From Mobilisporobacter senegalensis (lineage in GTDB: Bacteria; Bacillota; Clostridia; Lachnospirales; Lachnospiraceae): a DNA stretch of 64,000 bases. Below are positions 56,103 through 64,000 of the stretch, one piece after another. How positions within the stretch are numbered: position 1 is the first letter of the stretch; the number at the start of each line of letters is the position of its first letter. A program made the translations under genes and the position numbers. Where the stretch lies: assembly GCF_003752155.1 (NCBI RefSeq), contig NZ_RJVG01000007.1, forward strand, positions 1-64,000, in the 5' to 3' direction. The notes under the pieces are model-generated. The model was not told the origin of the DNA, searched no databases, and was given only the letters and a program-made list of their open reading frames with translations.

Positions 56103-56486
56103 TTAAGCCTTTAAAAATTGATGAATCGTATCAAGCAGTGCTAAAAGAATTGGCATACTTACTGCTAAAATACTTAATTTCCCAACCAATTCAATTTGTC
56201 CTGCAATTGCAGCATGTCCAGCATCCTTACATAAACTGGCCGAAAATTCAGAAATATATGTAATACCAATGATTTTAATTAAGATTTCAATATATACCTG
56301 ATTGATTTTTATGTAACCTTGTATTTTCTTAATTGCGTCAATGATTACCTCTATTCTTTGTAAACTTAGAAAGAATATAAGGAAACAGGTAGCAATGCCT
56401 ATATAAACACTATATTCTGAACGTGTACTTTTAAATTGAGTTGCCAGTAATACAGCCACAATTCCTATGATTGCTATTCTAATCAA
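56103..56486 (-). CDS. spoIIIAD: SpoIIIAD, stage III sporulation protein
   Basis: A 127-residue membrane protein with four TM segments and the conserved IKIIGITYISEFSASLCKDAG region (written: IKIIGITYISEF, SASLCKDAG). The start is TTG, set by GGAGG nine bases upstream, with no ATG alternative nearby. It lies 9 bp upstream of spoIIIAE and 41 bp after spoIIIAC. Confidence 0.92.
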   Translation of the reverse strand: MIRIAIIGIVAVLLATQFKSTRSEYSVYIGIATCFLIFFLSLQRIEVIIDAIKKIQGYIKINQVYIEILIKIIGITYISEFSASLCKDAGHAAIAGQIELVGKLSILAVSMPILLALLDTIHQFLKA

Positions 56487-56527
56487 TTATAGTCACCTCC
56501 TAAGACTACATGTCCAAATTTACTAAG

Positions 56528-56722
56528 TTACAATTGGAATAAATGTTGAAGACTCTCAAATAGTTCTAATATGTATGGTATGATCCATAAAAGCACCAAG
56601 ATCAATCCGGCCAGACTTGTTAAAAAAGCCTGCTCTTCCCGCCCGGAATGCTTTAACACTTGATTCAATACAGATACTAATATTCCTACTGCAGCAATTC
56701 TAAGTATAAGATATATATTCAT
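56528..56722 (-). CDS. spoIIIAC: SpoIIIAC, stage III sporulation protein
   Basis: A 64-residue two-TM protein with the conserved loop NQVLKHSGREEQAFL between the helices. The ATG at 56722 has AAGGAG ten bases upstream; an in-frame extension of 11 residues has no ribosome binding site. SpoIIIAC and SpoIIIAD are related; this is the short partner. Confidence 0.92.
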   Translation of the reverse strand: MNIYLILRIAAVGILVSVLNQVLKHSGREEQAFLTSLAGLILVLLWIIPYILELFESLQHLFQL

Positions 56723-56771
56723 CCAAATCCCTCTCCTTACATAAGCAGCAATCAAGTTATATCCATTATGA

Positions 56772-57305
56772 TTACAGCATGATAATTGTTACGAATATTC
56801 CTGCCATAACTCCTAATGTGTTATATAGATGCGCTTTCTCTTTCAATACTTTCGAAGCTTCAAGAATTTCCGCTTCTAATTGTTCTATGTATAAATCAAT
56901 TATGTTAATCTGCATGTCCTTATCCAGGTAGCCAAGATTTTCTCCTAATTTCATAAGATGTTCCTTATCATTTTTATTTAGAGAAGTATCTTTTAACTTT
57001 TGTTCCACCCCTATTTTCCATATATCAAAAAAACGTACTCCATCCAGTTTAATTAATTCTTCATAGATATGAGTAAAAAATTTTGCAAAATTTCCTTCAT
57101 GCCTGCAGGCAATCGCTCCTATTGCTTCTGGCAGCGGCGTACTCCCGTAACGAATATCTCCTCTTAAAATTAATATATTTTTCTTTAGTTCTTTCATGTC
57201 TTCAATTCTATCTTTTAAACTGCTGCTCATATAAAAACCAAAAGCAGAAGAAGATGTAATAACAAGTACGGCACCAATTATCTTCATGATTATCATAGAT
57301 TTCAC
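56772..57305 (-). CDS. spoIIIAB: SpoIIIAB, stage III sporulation protein
   Basis: A 177-residue protein with an N-terminal TM (about 8-26) and a C-terminal TM (about 158-176), with a cytoplasmic helical domain between them that has an overall GspF-like look. The motif KNILILRGDIRYGSTPLPEA is typical. The start is GTG with AGGAG six bases upstream; an ATG three codons later is also possible. It lies 12 bp after spoIIIAA. Confidence 0.91.
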   Translation of the reverse strand: MKSMIIMKIIGAVLVITSSSAFGFYMSSSLKDRIEDMKELKKNILILRGDIRYGSTPLPEAIGAIACRHEGNFAKFFTHIYEELIKLDGVRFFDIWKIGVEQKLKDTSLNKNDKEHLMKLGENLGYLDKDMQINIIDLYIEQLEAEILEASKVLKEKAHLYNTLGVMAGIFVTIIML

Positions 57306-57317
57306 CCTTTTCTCCTA

Positions 57318-58280
57318 TTACGAAACAGTTTGATATAAAATACTACCTCTTTCGTCAAATATTTGTTCTATATTTCCAACGCTTTTTCTGTTATTTAATA
57401 CAATGTATCTCTCAAATACTTTTTCTTTTACTAACCTTCCTAAAATCGGTTTATTACGAATGTCTTCTATGGAACTTCCATGAACGGTAGCAATGATTTT
57501 GCAGCCACAATTAATTACATATTCAATGGCTTCAATATCTTCTCCTAATCCTACTTCATCTACTGCAATAATTCTTGGAGACATGGAGCGGATCAGCATC
57601 ATCATCCCTTTTGCTTTCGGACAACAATCCAGAATGTCTGTCCGAATTCCCAGATCATTTTGAGGAATCCCCATATAACAGGCACCTATCTCAGAACGTT
57701 CATCTACAACTCCAACAGTAAATCCATCTATATCAGATTCCCCATTGGATAGTTGTCTTATAATATCTCTTAGTAAAGTTGTTTTACCACATCTAGGCGG
57801 CGAGATAATCAAGGTATGATAAATATCATTCATGTCTGAACTTTGAATATATGGAATCACTTTATCGGCACATCCTTTTATTTGATGTGATAGTCTGATA
57901 TTAATAAAAGAAATATGCTTCATACTTTTTACTTTTTCCTCATCCAGGATGGTTTTACCTGCAATACCCACTCTATGACCTCCCTGTATCGTTATAAATC
58001 CTTGTTTTATTTCTTCTTCAAATGCATATAATGAAAAATTACTTATGTATTCCATCGTTTCTTTGATTTCATTTCTGGTAATCATTACTGCATCTATATA
58101 ATTCTTACTCAGTTTTGAATGATTTGTTACAAAGAATTCTTTATTATCATAGATAACAATAAGTGGCCCATTTGCACGTAGTCTTATCTCTTGAAGCTTT
58201 TCATAATCCATATTTGTTTTAGTTAATATGTTTCTAAGTCCTAAAGAGAATATCTTTAATAGCTCGTCTTTTTTATTCAC
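57318..58280 (-). CDS. spoIIIAA: SpoIIIAA, sporulation secretion ATPase
   Basis: A 320-residue ATPase related to type II/IV secretion motors, which powers the mother-cell-to-forespore channel. The Walker A SPPRCGKTTLLRD is near residue 158 and Walker B IIAVDEVG near 230, with HGSS closing the core. The start is GTG with AGAGGTG upstream. It is the first of eight spoIIIA genes, preceded by a sigma-E-like promoter. Confidence 0.95.
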   Translation of the reverse strand: MNKKDELLKIFSLGLRNILTKTNMDYEKLQEIRLRANGPLIVIYDNKEFFVTNHSKLSKNYIDAVMITRNEIKETMEYISNFSLYAFEEEIKQGFITIQGGHRVGIAGKTILDEEKVKSMKHISFINIRLSHQIKGCADKVIPYIQSSDMNDIYHTLIISPPRCGKTTLLRDIIRQLSNGESDIDGFTVGVVDERSEIGACYMGIPQNDLGIRTDILDCCPKAKGMMMLIRSMSPRIIAVDEVGLGEDIEAIEYVINCGCKIIATVHGSSIEDIRNKPILGRLVKEKVFERYIVLNNRKSVGNIEQIFDERGSILYQTVS

Positions 58281-58298
58281 CTTATCACCTCTTTAAAC

Positions 58299-58326
58299 AA
58301 TATATGATGAGATGATTGATTTATTC
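58299..58326 (-). promoter_or_regulatory. candidate sigma-E promoter of spoIIIA
   Basis: On the minus strand GAATAA (58321-58326) and CATATATT (58299-58306) are separated by 14 bp, the spacing of sigma-E promoters, with six of eight matches to CATACAAT. Control of spoIIIA by sigma-E is established in Bacillus; here it is inferred. Confidence 0.5.
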
Positions 58327-58346
58327 ATAGATTATTATTTTTTCTA

Positions 58347-58375
58347 TTGCAAAGTTTTATCGGTTATATTATCAT
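58347..58375 (+). promoter_or_regulatory. sigma-A-like promoter of aroE
   Basis: TTGCAA (58347-58352) and TATCAT (58370-58375) on the plus strand are 17 bp apart, leaving a leader of about 60 nt. Confidence 0.55.
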
Positions 58376-58442
58376 AAAGTGAAAGTTGACGCCATGATCT
58401 ATAAATAATTGATTAAATATGATTTAGAAAGAAGTTGAATAT

Positions 58443-59204
58443 ATGGAATATGGATTGATTGGAGAAAAACTGGGACATAGTTTTTCAAAAGAGATACATG
58501 AGAAGTTAGCTGCTTATACTTATACTTTACAACCACTAACCAAACAGGAATTCCCTGCTTTTATGGCGTCACGAGATTTTAAGGCGATTAATGTGACTAT
58601 CCCTTATAAACAGGACGTCATCCCCTATCTTGATGAAATAGACGAGAATGCCAAGAACATTGGAGCAGTAAATACGATTGTAAATAAAGAGAATAAATTA
58701 ATTGGTCATAATACTGATTTTTATGGTTTTTTATATACCATTGAGCACAATCAGATTGCTATTGCAGATAAAAAAGTAATTGTCCTGGGAAATGGTGGTG
58801 CATCTAAAGCTATTATAGGGGTTATTAAATACCTTAAAGCAAGAGAAATTATCGTTGTGAACCGTACCCCAAGAGATGGCACTATTACATATGAAGATTG
58901 TTATAAAGATCACCTGGATGGGGAAATTATTATTAATACTACTCCTGTCGGCATGTATCCTGAGACAGATTCCAAGCCAATTGATATCCGTCAGTTTTCT
59001 AAATGTGAAGCAGTCATTGATATTATATATAATCCTTTAAAGACAGAACTCCTCCTTCAGGCAGAAAGCCTCAGCATGAAAGCAGTGAACGGGTTAGAGA
59101 TGTTAATTGCGCAGGCAAAATACGCCGTAGAATATTTTTTAGATATAAAGATTAATGATTCTGTAATTGAGAAAATATATAAAGAATGGGACTGCATGAA
59201 CTAA
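58443..59204 (+). CDS. aroE: shikimate dehydrogenase
   Basis: A 253-residue NADP-dependent enzyme that reduces 3-dehydroshikimate to shikimate. The N-terminal GEKLGHSFSKEIHEK and NVTIPYK (catalytic Lys) are intact, followed by GAVNTIV, GHNTDFYGF and the nucleotide loop VLGNGGASKA. NRTP at the NADP phosphate site favours NADP. It is on the opposite strand to aroQ and aroK, which lie about 2 kb away. The RBS is weak (AGAAAGAAG). Confidence 0.96.
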   Translation: MEYGLIGEKLGHSFSKEIHEKLAAYTYTLQPLTKQEFPAFMASRDFKAINVTIPYKQDVIPYLDEIDENAKNIGAVNTIVNKENKLIGHNTDFYGFLYTIEHNQIAIADKKVIVLGNGGASKAIIGVIKYLKAREIIVVNRTPRDGTITYEDCYKDHLDGEIIINTTPVGMYPETDSKPIDIRQFSKCEAVIDIIYNPLKTELLLQAESLSMKAVNGLEMLIAQAKYAVEYFLDIKINDSVIEKIYKEWDCMN

Positions 59205-59213
59205 GATAGACAA

Positions 59214-59264
59214 AAAGGTGCTTTTGCAAAACAAATAAATAATCTGTTTTGCAAAAGCACCTTT
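59214..59264. terminator. bidirectional terminator between aroE and efp
   Basis: A 20-bp perfect stem (59214-59233 with 59245-59264) around an 11-nt loop, with A/T runs on both sides. Both genes converge on it. Its TTTTGCAAAA core recurs in other terminators of the window. Confidence 0.9.
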
Positions 59265-59315
59265 AATAATTTAATAATAAGTATATTATTTCTTGATAAA
59301 AATATAAATCAGTAA

Positions 59316-59873
59316 TTATACTCTCTTTAAGTAATCACCAGATCTTGTATCGATACTAATCGTATCCCCTTGTTCTACAAATAAAGGAACATACACAGTA
59401 GCACCAGTTTCAACGATTGCTGGCTTTGTAGCACCTTGTGCAGTATCTCCTTTAAAGCCTGGCTCTGTCTCTGTGATTTGTAATTCTACAAATAAAGGTG
59501 GTTCAATGGCAAACACTTCTTTATTATGTGTACAGATTTTAACTGTTTCATTCTCTTTCACAAATTTTAATGAATCACCAATAGAATCTTTTGATAAAGC
59601 AATTTGTTCAAAAGTTTGTGGATCCATGAAGTTATATAAATCACCATCTGAATATAAATATTGCATGTCTACTCTTTCAATACGAGCTTGAGGACATTTT
59701 TCAGTTGGTCTGAATGTTTTTTCAACCACGCCGCCATTTTTTATATTCTTTAATTTTGTTCTAACAAATGCTGCACCCTTACCAGGTTTTACATGTTGGA
59801 ATTCTATTACCTGATATACATTATTATCTAATTCAATTGTTAAGCCATTTCTAAAATCGCCTGCTGATACCAT
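59316..59873 (-). CDS. efp: translation elongation factor P
   Basis: A 185-residue tRNA-shaped factor that relieves ribosome stalling at polyproline. The first KOW-like domain carries the loop [15 protein letters not shown]; its Lys near residue 32 is the site that is modified in many bacteria. Two OB domains follow with the closing signature RSGDYLKRV. No epmA or epmB modification genes are in view. It lies 119 bp after pepP. Confidence 0.97.
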   Translation of the reverse strand: MVSAGDFRNGLTIELDNNVYQVIEFQHVKPGKGAAFVRTKLKNIKNGGVVEKTFRPTEKCPQARIERVDMQYLYSDGDLYNFMDPQTFEQIALSKDSIGDSLKFVKENETVKICTHNKEVFAIEPPLFVELQITETEPGFKGDTAQGATKPAIVETGATVYVPLFVEQGDTISIDTRSGDYLKRV

Positions 59874-59992
59874 ATTTGATATTCCTCCTTAAAATTCTCT
59901 TAATAGTTTATAATAAAAACCTATTTTTTTCAACTATTTTTTTATTACAGTTCTGCCATGAAGAAGGTAGTGCACAAATTGCACACAAAAGG

Positions 59993-61063
59993 CTATAATT
60001 CAATTAATTCTTTCCTGGAATGAGTAAAGTTAACATGGCCATCTTCTTTTACTACCACAAGATCTTCAATTCTTACTCCGCCAAAATCTTTAATATAGAT
60101 ACCTGGTTCTACAGTCATTGTTACATTTGGAAGAAGAATTCCTTCGGAAGCAACAGAACATCTCGGTTCTTCATGAATATCCAAACCTACACTGTGTCCG
60201 AGTCCATGTCCAAAGCATCCCTCATATCCTGCATCATCAATAATATCTCTGGCAATTTTATCAATATCTTTACCGTAACAGCCGGCCTTTATTTGGTCAA
60301 GGGCAGCTAATTGGGCCTGTAAAACTGTATTATATATCTTCTTTTGCTCATCGGATGCTTTCCCAATGACAATGGTCCTGGTCATATCAGAGCAATATCC
60401 CTTATAGATACAGCCAAAATCCATTGTTAAGAAATCGCCATTTTCAATTAATTTATTAGATGGAGTTGCATGTGGCATAGAAGAATTCACACCGGAAGCT
60501 ACAATTGAATCAAAGCTAAGGCCGCTCGCACCACTGGTTTTCATAATAAATTCCAGGTGTGCTGCCACTTCCAGCTCTGTCATACCTGGTTTAATGATAT
60601 CAAGTATCTTCGTAAATGCAATATCTCCAATTGCTTCTGCCTGTTTGATGCATTCTAATTCATATTCTGTCTTAACATATCGAAGATTTGTTAACCCATC
60701 CTTTAGGGGAACCATTTCTTTCACATCTAATTTTTCTCTTAACTTTACAAAGCTGGAACAAAGCAAATCATTATCTTCATATCCCAGTAATTTAACATCT
60801 TCCATATGCATGATATCGTTAATATATTTGCAATAATCACGATTACCATCTACCTCAACTACCTCAAAACCAAGGCTTTCATTCGTTGCCTGGATAGTGT
60901 AACGAAAATCTGTTAAGATTACCTGTTTCTTCCGTGATATATATAAATAACCGGTAGCTCCCGAAAAACCACTTAAGTATCTCATATTAGATCCGTTGGA
61001 TACTAATACTGCATCAATAGATAATTTGTCTAATATTTCTATAACTCTAGCATGATTATTCAT
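59993..61063 (-). CDS. pepP: Xaa-Pro aminopeptidase-like M24 peptidase
   Basis: A 356-residue M24 metallopeptidase. A creatinase N-domain (1-125) precedes the pita-bread catalytic domain. The metal ligands can be read in MDFGCIYKGYCSDMTRT (two Asp), GHGLGHSVGLDIHEEP (His), VTVEPGIY (Glu) and the terminal GGVRIEDLVVV (Glu). It probably removes N-terminal residues before proline. It is the last gene of the yqeG-aroK-aroQ-pepP series and lies upstream of efp, a conserved pairing. Confidence 0.94.
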   Translation of the reverse strand: MNNHARVIEILDKLSIDAVLVSNGSNMRYLSGFSGATGYLYISRKKQVILTDFRYTIQATNESLGFEVVEVDGNRDYCKYINDIMHMEDVKLLGYEDNDLLCSSFVKLREKLDVKEMVPLKDGLTNLRYVKTEYELECIKQAEAIGDIAFTKILDIIKPGMTELEVAAHLEFIMKTSGASGLSFDSIVASGVNSSMPHATPSNKLIENGDFLTMDFGCIYKGYCSDMTRTIVIGKASDEQKKIYNTVLQAQLAALDQIKAGCYGKDIDKIARDIIDDAGYEGCFGHGLGHSVGLDIHEEPRCSVASEGILLPNVTMTVEPGIYIKDFGGVRIEDLVVVKEDGHVNFTHSRKELIEL

Positions 61064-61089
61064 TTTATTACCCTTTCTATTGTTGAAAT

Positions 61090-61533
61090 TTACTTTCTAC
61101 TTTTTAGTATTTCCAGAATAGCATCAATTGCCAGAAGATACCCATGCAAACCAAATCCAGCTATTTGTCCATTACAAACAGGAGCCGTTACAGAATGATG
61201 CCTGAATTCTTCTCTTGTATGTATGTTAGAGATATGTACTTCAATTTTAGGCATTTCAATGGATGCCAAGGCATCCCTGATAGCATAACTATAGTGTGTA
61301 TAAGCGCCAGGATTTATGATTATTCCATTGGTACCATCTAAGTAAGCCTGCTGGATACGGTCTATTATCTCACCTTCACCATTACTTTGAAAAGTATCAA
61401 TCGTAATATTCTCTAATCGTCCTTTTGCTTCTAATTGCTCAAGTAAATGGTTATAATCCTTATTCCCGTATATTCCTTTCTCCCGAATCCCCAGAAAGTT
61501 AATATTGGGACCATTAAGCACTAATATTTTCAT
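61090..61533 (-). CDS. aroQ: 3-dehydroquinate dehydratase, type II
   Basis: A 147-residue dodecameric dehydratase of the shikimate pathway. It has LNGPNINFLGIREKGIYG with the catalytic Tyr near residue 23, NPGAYTHYSYAIRDAL, and EVHISNIHTREEFRHHS with the catalytic His. Length is normal. AAGGAGG precedes the ATG. It lies 26 bp upstream of pepP and 22 bp after aroK. Confidence 0.97.
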   Translation of the reverse strand: MKILVLNGPNINFLGIREKGIYGNKDYNHLLEQLEAKGRLENITIDTFQSNGEGEIIDRIQQAYLDGTNGIIINPGAYTHYSYAIRDALASIEMPKIEVHISNIHTREEFRHHSVTAPVCNGQIAGFGLHGYLLAIDAILEILKSRK

Positions 61534-61555
61534 AACTGCCTCCTTATCCTTCTTC

Positions 61556-62089
61556 TTAAAGATTGTCCTTTTTTACCATGTCATGATATTGTCCCATAAT
61601 TTCTGATATGATTTCAGAAATTGATAAATCATCAGTCTCTATCTCTATATGAGCAGTTTCCCTGTAACTTGGTTCCCTTAAAGTCAGCAGGCTATTTACT
61701 CTTCCCTCCAAATCATCTGTTTGAAGAAGAGGTCTGGTATCGTCTTCTTTTACTCTGTTGATGATGGTCTCTTTTCTTGCTTTTAAATACACCACTACTC
61801 CAAGTTCTCTTAGAATTTCTGAATTACCTTCCCTGACTGGCAGTCCGCCTCCAGTAGATATCACAGAAGATTGTATATGATGGATTAGATTCTTAATATA
61901 ATTTGTTTCTAAATCCCTAAAATATTCTTCACCATACACGTCAAATATTTTAGAGATTTTCATTTTATTTTTCTCTTCTATCTCTTCATCAGTATCTATA
62001 AATTGAAAAGAAAGACTTTTCGCCAGTAATTTGCCAACACTTGTTTTACCCGACCCCATAAACCCGATCAAAATAATATTATCTGCCAT
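61556..62089 (-). CDS. aroK: shikimate kinase
   Basis: A 177-residue P-loop kinase. Walker A is GFMGSGKTSVGK near residue 8, the shikimate-binding Asp in FIDTDEEIE near 34, and STGGGLPVR near 78. The ATG at 62089 has GGAGG five bases upstream; a TTG codon before it overlaps that site. It acts one step after AroE, encoded on the other strand. Confidence 0.96.
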   Translation of the reverse strand: MADNIILIGFMGSGKTSVGKLLAKSLSFQFIDTDEEIEEKNKMKISKIFDVYGEEYFRDLETNYIKNLIHHIQSSVISTGGGLPVREGNSEILRELGVVVYLKARKETIINRVKEDDTRPLLQTDDLEGRVNSLLTLREPSYRETAHIEIETDDLSISEIISEIMGQYHDMVKKDNL

Positions 62090-62126
62090 CGTATCCTCCA
62101 AAAAAGTATTTTAAACCACCTTGTAA

Positions 62127-62630
62127 TTATTTGATTTTTGACTGTTTATTATAAAAATATAAAACAATTCTTTCAAAATATCTCTTTATTACGATTTGAA
62201 TCTCTTCTTTGGGGTCTATTGGCTTAACCAGATAATTTCTAAGACCGACTCTCTTTGCTCCCCACACATCGGTAAACAATTGATCCCCCACAAAAATGGT
62301 ATTGGATTTATTTGTATGAATACGGTTCATCGCTTCAAGATAGCTTTTCTTAAATGGTTTATTGGCTTTATAAATGAAATCTACTGCAATTGGTTTATTA
62401 AAACGTTCCACACGTTCTAATTTATTATTTGACATTAAACAGATTTTAAAACCGATACTTTTTAATCTCTTAAAAAGCTCAACTACCTCATCATTGGCAT
62501 CTGCCCCATGTTTTACGAGGGTATTATCAATATCAAATAATATTCCCCGATAACCTTGTTTATAAAGCTTTTCATAATTAATTGAAAAACTGGATTTCAC
62601 ATAATGATCCGGATAAAATTTACTTAGCAT
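62127..62630 (-). CDS. YqeG-family HAD phosphatase
   Basis: A 167-residue HAD-like hydrolase (PF09419). Motif I is ILFDIDNTLV (nucleophile near Asp33), motif II KICLMSNN, and motif III/IV FVGDQLFTDVWGAKRVG. In Bacillus the yqeG gene precedes yqeH and aroE-like genes; here it heads the aroK-aroQ-pepP transcript. The substrate is unknown; a phosphatidylglycerophosphate or nucleotide substrate cannot be told apart. Confidence 0.92.
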   Translation of the reverse strand: MLSKFYPDHYVKSSFSINYEKLYKQGYRGILFDIDNTLVKHGADANDEVVELFKRLKSIGFKICLMSNNKLERVERFNKPIAVDFIYKANKPFKKSYLEAMNRIHTNKSNTIFVGDQLFTDVWGAKRVGLRNYLVKPIDPKEEIQIVIKRYFERIVLYFYNKQSKIK

Positions 62631-62662
62631 AATGCACTCCTAGACAATTCGTTAATTGTTAT

Positions 62663-62691
62663 ATTATAGCAATTCTCTTGTTATTTCACAA
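62663..62691 (-). promoter_or_regulatory. sigma-A promoter of yqeG-aroK-aroQ-pepP
   Basis: TTGTGA (62686-62691) and TATAAT (62663-62668) on the minus strand are 17 bp apart, with an extended TGC before the -10. The start would be near 62656. Confidence 0.8.
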
Positions 62692-62726
62692 GTATTCATA
62701 TTTTTTAATTTTGTTACAACGTTACC

Positions 62727-63641
62727 TTATGGTAATATATTTCCCGCACTGCGGTATATTTCATACCATTCTTCTCTGGATAATGTTACCTCACAGGCTT
62801 TACAGATATCTTTTAACCTTTCTGGGTTCATCGTTCCAAGAATAGTTTGAATATTGGCAGGGTGTCTCATGATCCATGCTACTGCAATGGCAGAATTTGA
62901 AACATTATATTTTGCCGCTATTTCATTTATTTTTCCATTCAATTCAGGAAATTTATCATTGTCTAGAAATACACCTTCAAAAAAACCATATTGGAATGGG
63001 GACCATGCCTGAATTGTTATATCTTTCAAACGGCAATAATCCAACACACTGCCATCCCTGTCCAAAGCTGATTCGTTCTCCATATTTACATTAATCCCTG
63101 ATTGAATCATCGTACTATTGGTTATACTTAACTGCAACTGATTGAACATTAATTTTTCATCAACGTACTTTTGCAGTAATTCAATCTGCATTGGTTTTTG
63201 GTTGGATACTCCAAAATACTTTACTTTACCGGATTTCTTCAATTGATGAAATGCATCCCCGACTTCTTCTGGTTCTACCAATGTATCCGGTCTGTGCAAT
63301 AATAATATATCAAGATATTCTGTATTTAATCTTTTTAAAATTCCATCCACTGAATTTAAAATATGTTCTTTGGAAAAATCGAAAAATCCTTTGCGAATGC
63401 CACATTTTGACTGTAAGATTATTTTTTCACGTATACTTGGATTCATTCCAATTGCTTTTGCAAAAATTTCTTCGCATTCACCTTTACCATATATATCTGC
63501 GTGGTCGAAGAAATTAATATCTAAATCCAATGCTGTCTGAATTAATTCTTCAGCCTTTTCTAAACTAACCGAATTCATTCTCATACACCCAATCACTATT
63601 TGAGGTATGAGAAGTTCATTATTTACTTTCATTTGTCTCAT
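62727..63641 (-). CDS. aldo/keto reductase (YdhF-like)
   Basis: A 304-residue NADP-dependent reductase with the AKR barrel. The catalytic tetrad can be read: Asp and Tyr in NFFDHADIYGKGE near 47-55, Lys in LQSKCGI near 80, and His in LLHRPD near 114. The NADP-binding C-terminus (QTILGTMNPERLKDI near 265) is intact. It resembles E. coli YdhF. AAGGAG lies six bases before the ATG. The substrate is unknown. Confidence 0.93.
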   Translation of the reverse strand: MRQMKVNNELLIPQIVIGCMRMNSVSLEKAEELIQTALDLDINFFDHADIYGKGECEEIFAKAIGMNPSIREKIILQSKCGIRKGFFDFSKEHILNSVDGILKRLNTEYLDILLLHRPDTLVEPEEVGDAFHQLKKSGKVKYFGVSNQKPMQIELLQKYVDEKLMFNQLQLSITNSTMIQSGINVNMENESALDRDGSVLDYCRLKDITIQAWSPFQYGFFEGVFLDNDKFPELNGKINEIAAKYNVSNSAIAVAWIMRHPANIQTILGTMNPERLKDICKACEVTLSREEWYEIYRSAGNILP

Positions 63642-63752
63642 AATATTCTCCTTAATTCTCTAATATTTTTGATACACAAGGAAATGTGATTGCATACATC
63701 CTTAATTATTCCTATTATAGCCGATAATAATTTATCCTTCAAATAATTTATG

Positions 63753-63795
63753 AAAAAATAGGAGCTGTGCTTTGATTCCTAAGTGCAACAGCTCC
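63753..63795 (-). terminator. rho-independent terminator of the EF-G gene
   Basis: GGAGCTGT (63761-63768) pairs with ACAGCTCC (63788-63795) and a T-run (63753-63758, complement) follows on the minus strand. It lies 18 bp after the EF-G stop. Confidence 0.8.
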
Positions 63796-63812
63796 ATCAT
63801 TACTTATTCTGT

Positions 63813-64000
63813 TTATTCTTCTGCTTCTTCTTTTCTCTTAGCACTTTCCTCAATTACTTTTTCCTGAATATCTGAAGGTGCCTGTTCATAACGGTTAAAC
63901 TCGTATGAATATTCTCCAATGCCGCCAGTCATAGAACGTAATTCCGTAGAATAACCAAACGTTTCTGAAATTGGAATATCTGCCACAATTTCTTGTTTTC
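63813..64000 (-). CDS. elongation factor G, C-terminal fragment
   Basis: The last 62 codons of an EF-G protein, cut by the window edge. The text reads IPISETFGYSTELRSMTGG, then IGEYSYEFNRYEQAPSDIQE and a charged tail KRKEEAEE, matching domain V of EF-G. The wording around the C-terminus looks more like the second EF-G-like paralogue of clostridia than canonical FusA, but this cannot be settled from a fragment. Confidence 0.85.
   Translation of the reverse strand, partial: KQEIVADIPISETFGYSTELRSMTGGIGEYSYEFNRYEQAPSDIQEKVIEESAKRKEEAEE

Overview
The window reads as chromosome of a low-GC, endospore-forming clostridium. The evidence is a complete spoIIIA operon, spoIVB, spo0A, two CotF-like coat genes, a clostridial tmRNA with tag ADENLAYAA, strong GGAGG ribosome binding sites, and frequent GTG and TTG starts. 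Gene content and order fit Lachnospiraceae best; this placement is inference, since only the first ~200 bases of a 16S rRNA gene are present. Almost every gene is on the minus strand; the clear plus-strand genes are a YczE-like membrane protein, a small unknown protein, a chemotaxis receptor, a GH25 lysozyme and aroE.

Region 1 (1-7,500): the 5' end of a 16S gene with its promoter, then cell-envelope genes: a secreted protein, a PH-domain protein, a lipoprotein, an OmpR-type two-component system and a lipoprotein cyclophilin. Region 2 (7,541-16,224): ssrA, smpB, rnr, secG, gpmI, tpiA, pgk and gap, which read right to left as a lower-glycolysis operon running into secretion and RNA quality-control genes. 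Region 3 (16,330-23,050): two coat genes, glgA, spo0A, spoIVB and recN. The recN promoter carries a near-consensus LexA box.

Region 4 (about 23,100-44,280) is accessory. It starts with a 399-bp deleted insertion sequence with perfect 17-bp ends. It then holds a 1,329-residue Ig-repeat secreted protein, a zinc-ribbon protein, a transglutaminase-like secreted protein, an unknown 124-residue protein, a Gfo/Idh oxidoreductase, a cyclic beta-1,2-glucan synthase split into two genes, a chemotaxis receptor, a DUF3810 membrane metalloprotease-like protein, a GH25 lysozyme and a VanZ remnant. Region 5 (44,294-58,326): yebC, argR, nadK, tlyA, dxs, ispA, xseB, xseA, nusB, asp23 and the eight-gene spoIIIA operon. 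Region 6 (58,347-64,000): aroE, efp, pepP, aroQ, aroK, yqeG, an aldo/keto reductase and the 3' end of an EF-G gene.

In many clostridia nusB-xseAB-ispA-dxs-tlyA-nadK-argR runs directly into recN-spoIVB-spo0A. Here about 22 kb of accessory DNA separates argR from recN, and a mobile-element remnant lies about 50 bp from the recN promoter. The best candidate for something unusual is the two-gene cyclic glucan synthase. I found no CRISPR array, prophage, defence island, tRNA gene or intact transposon.
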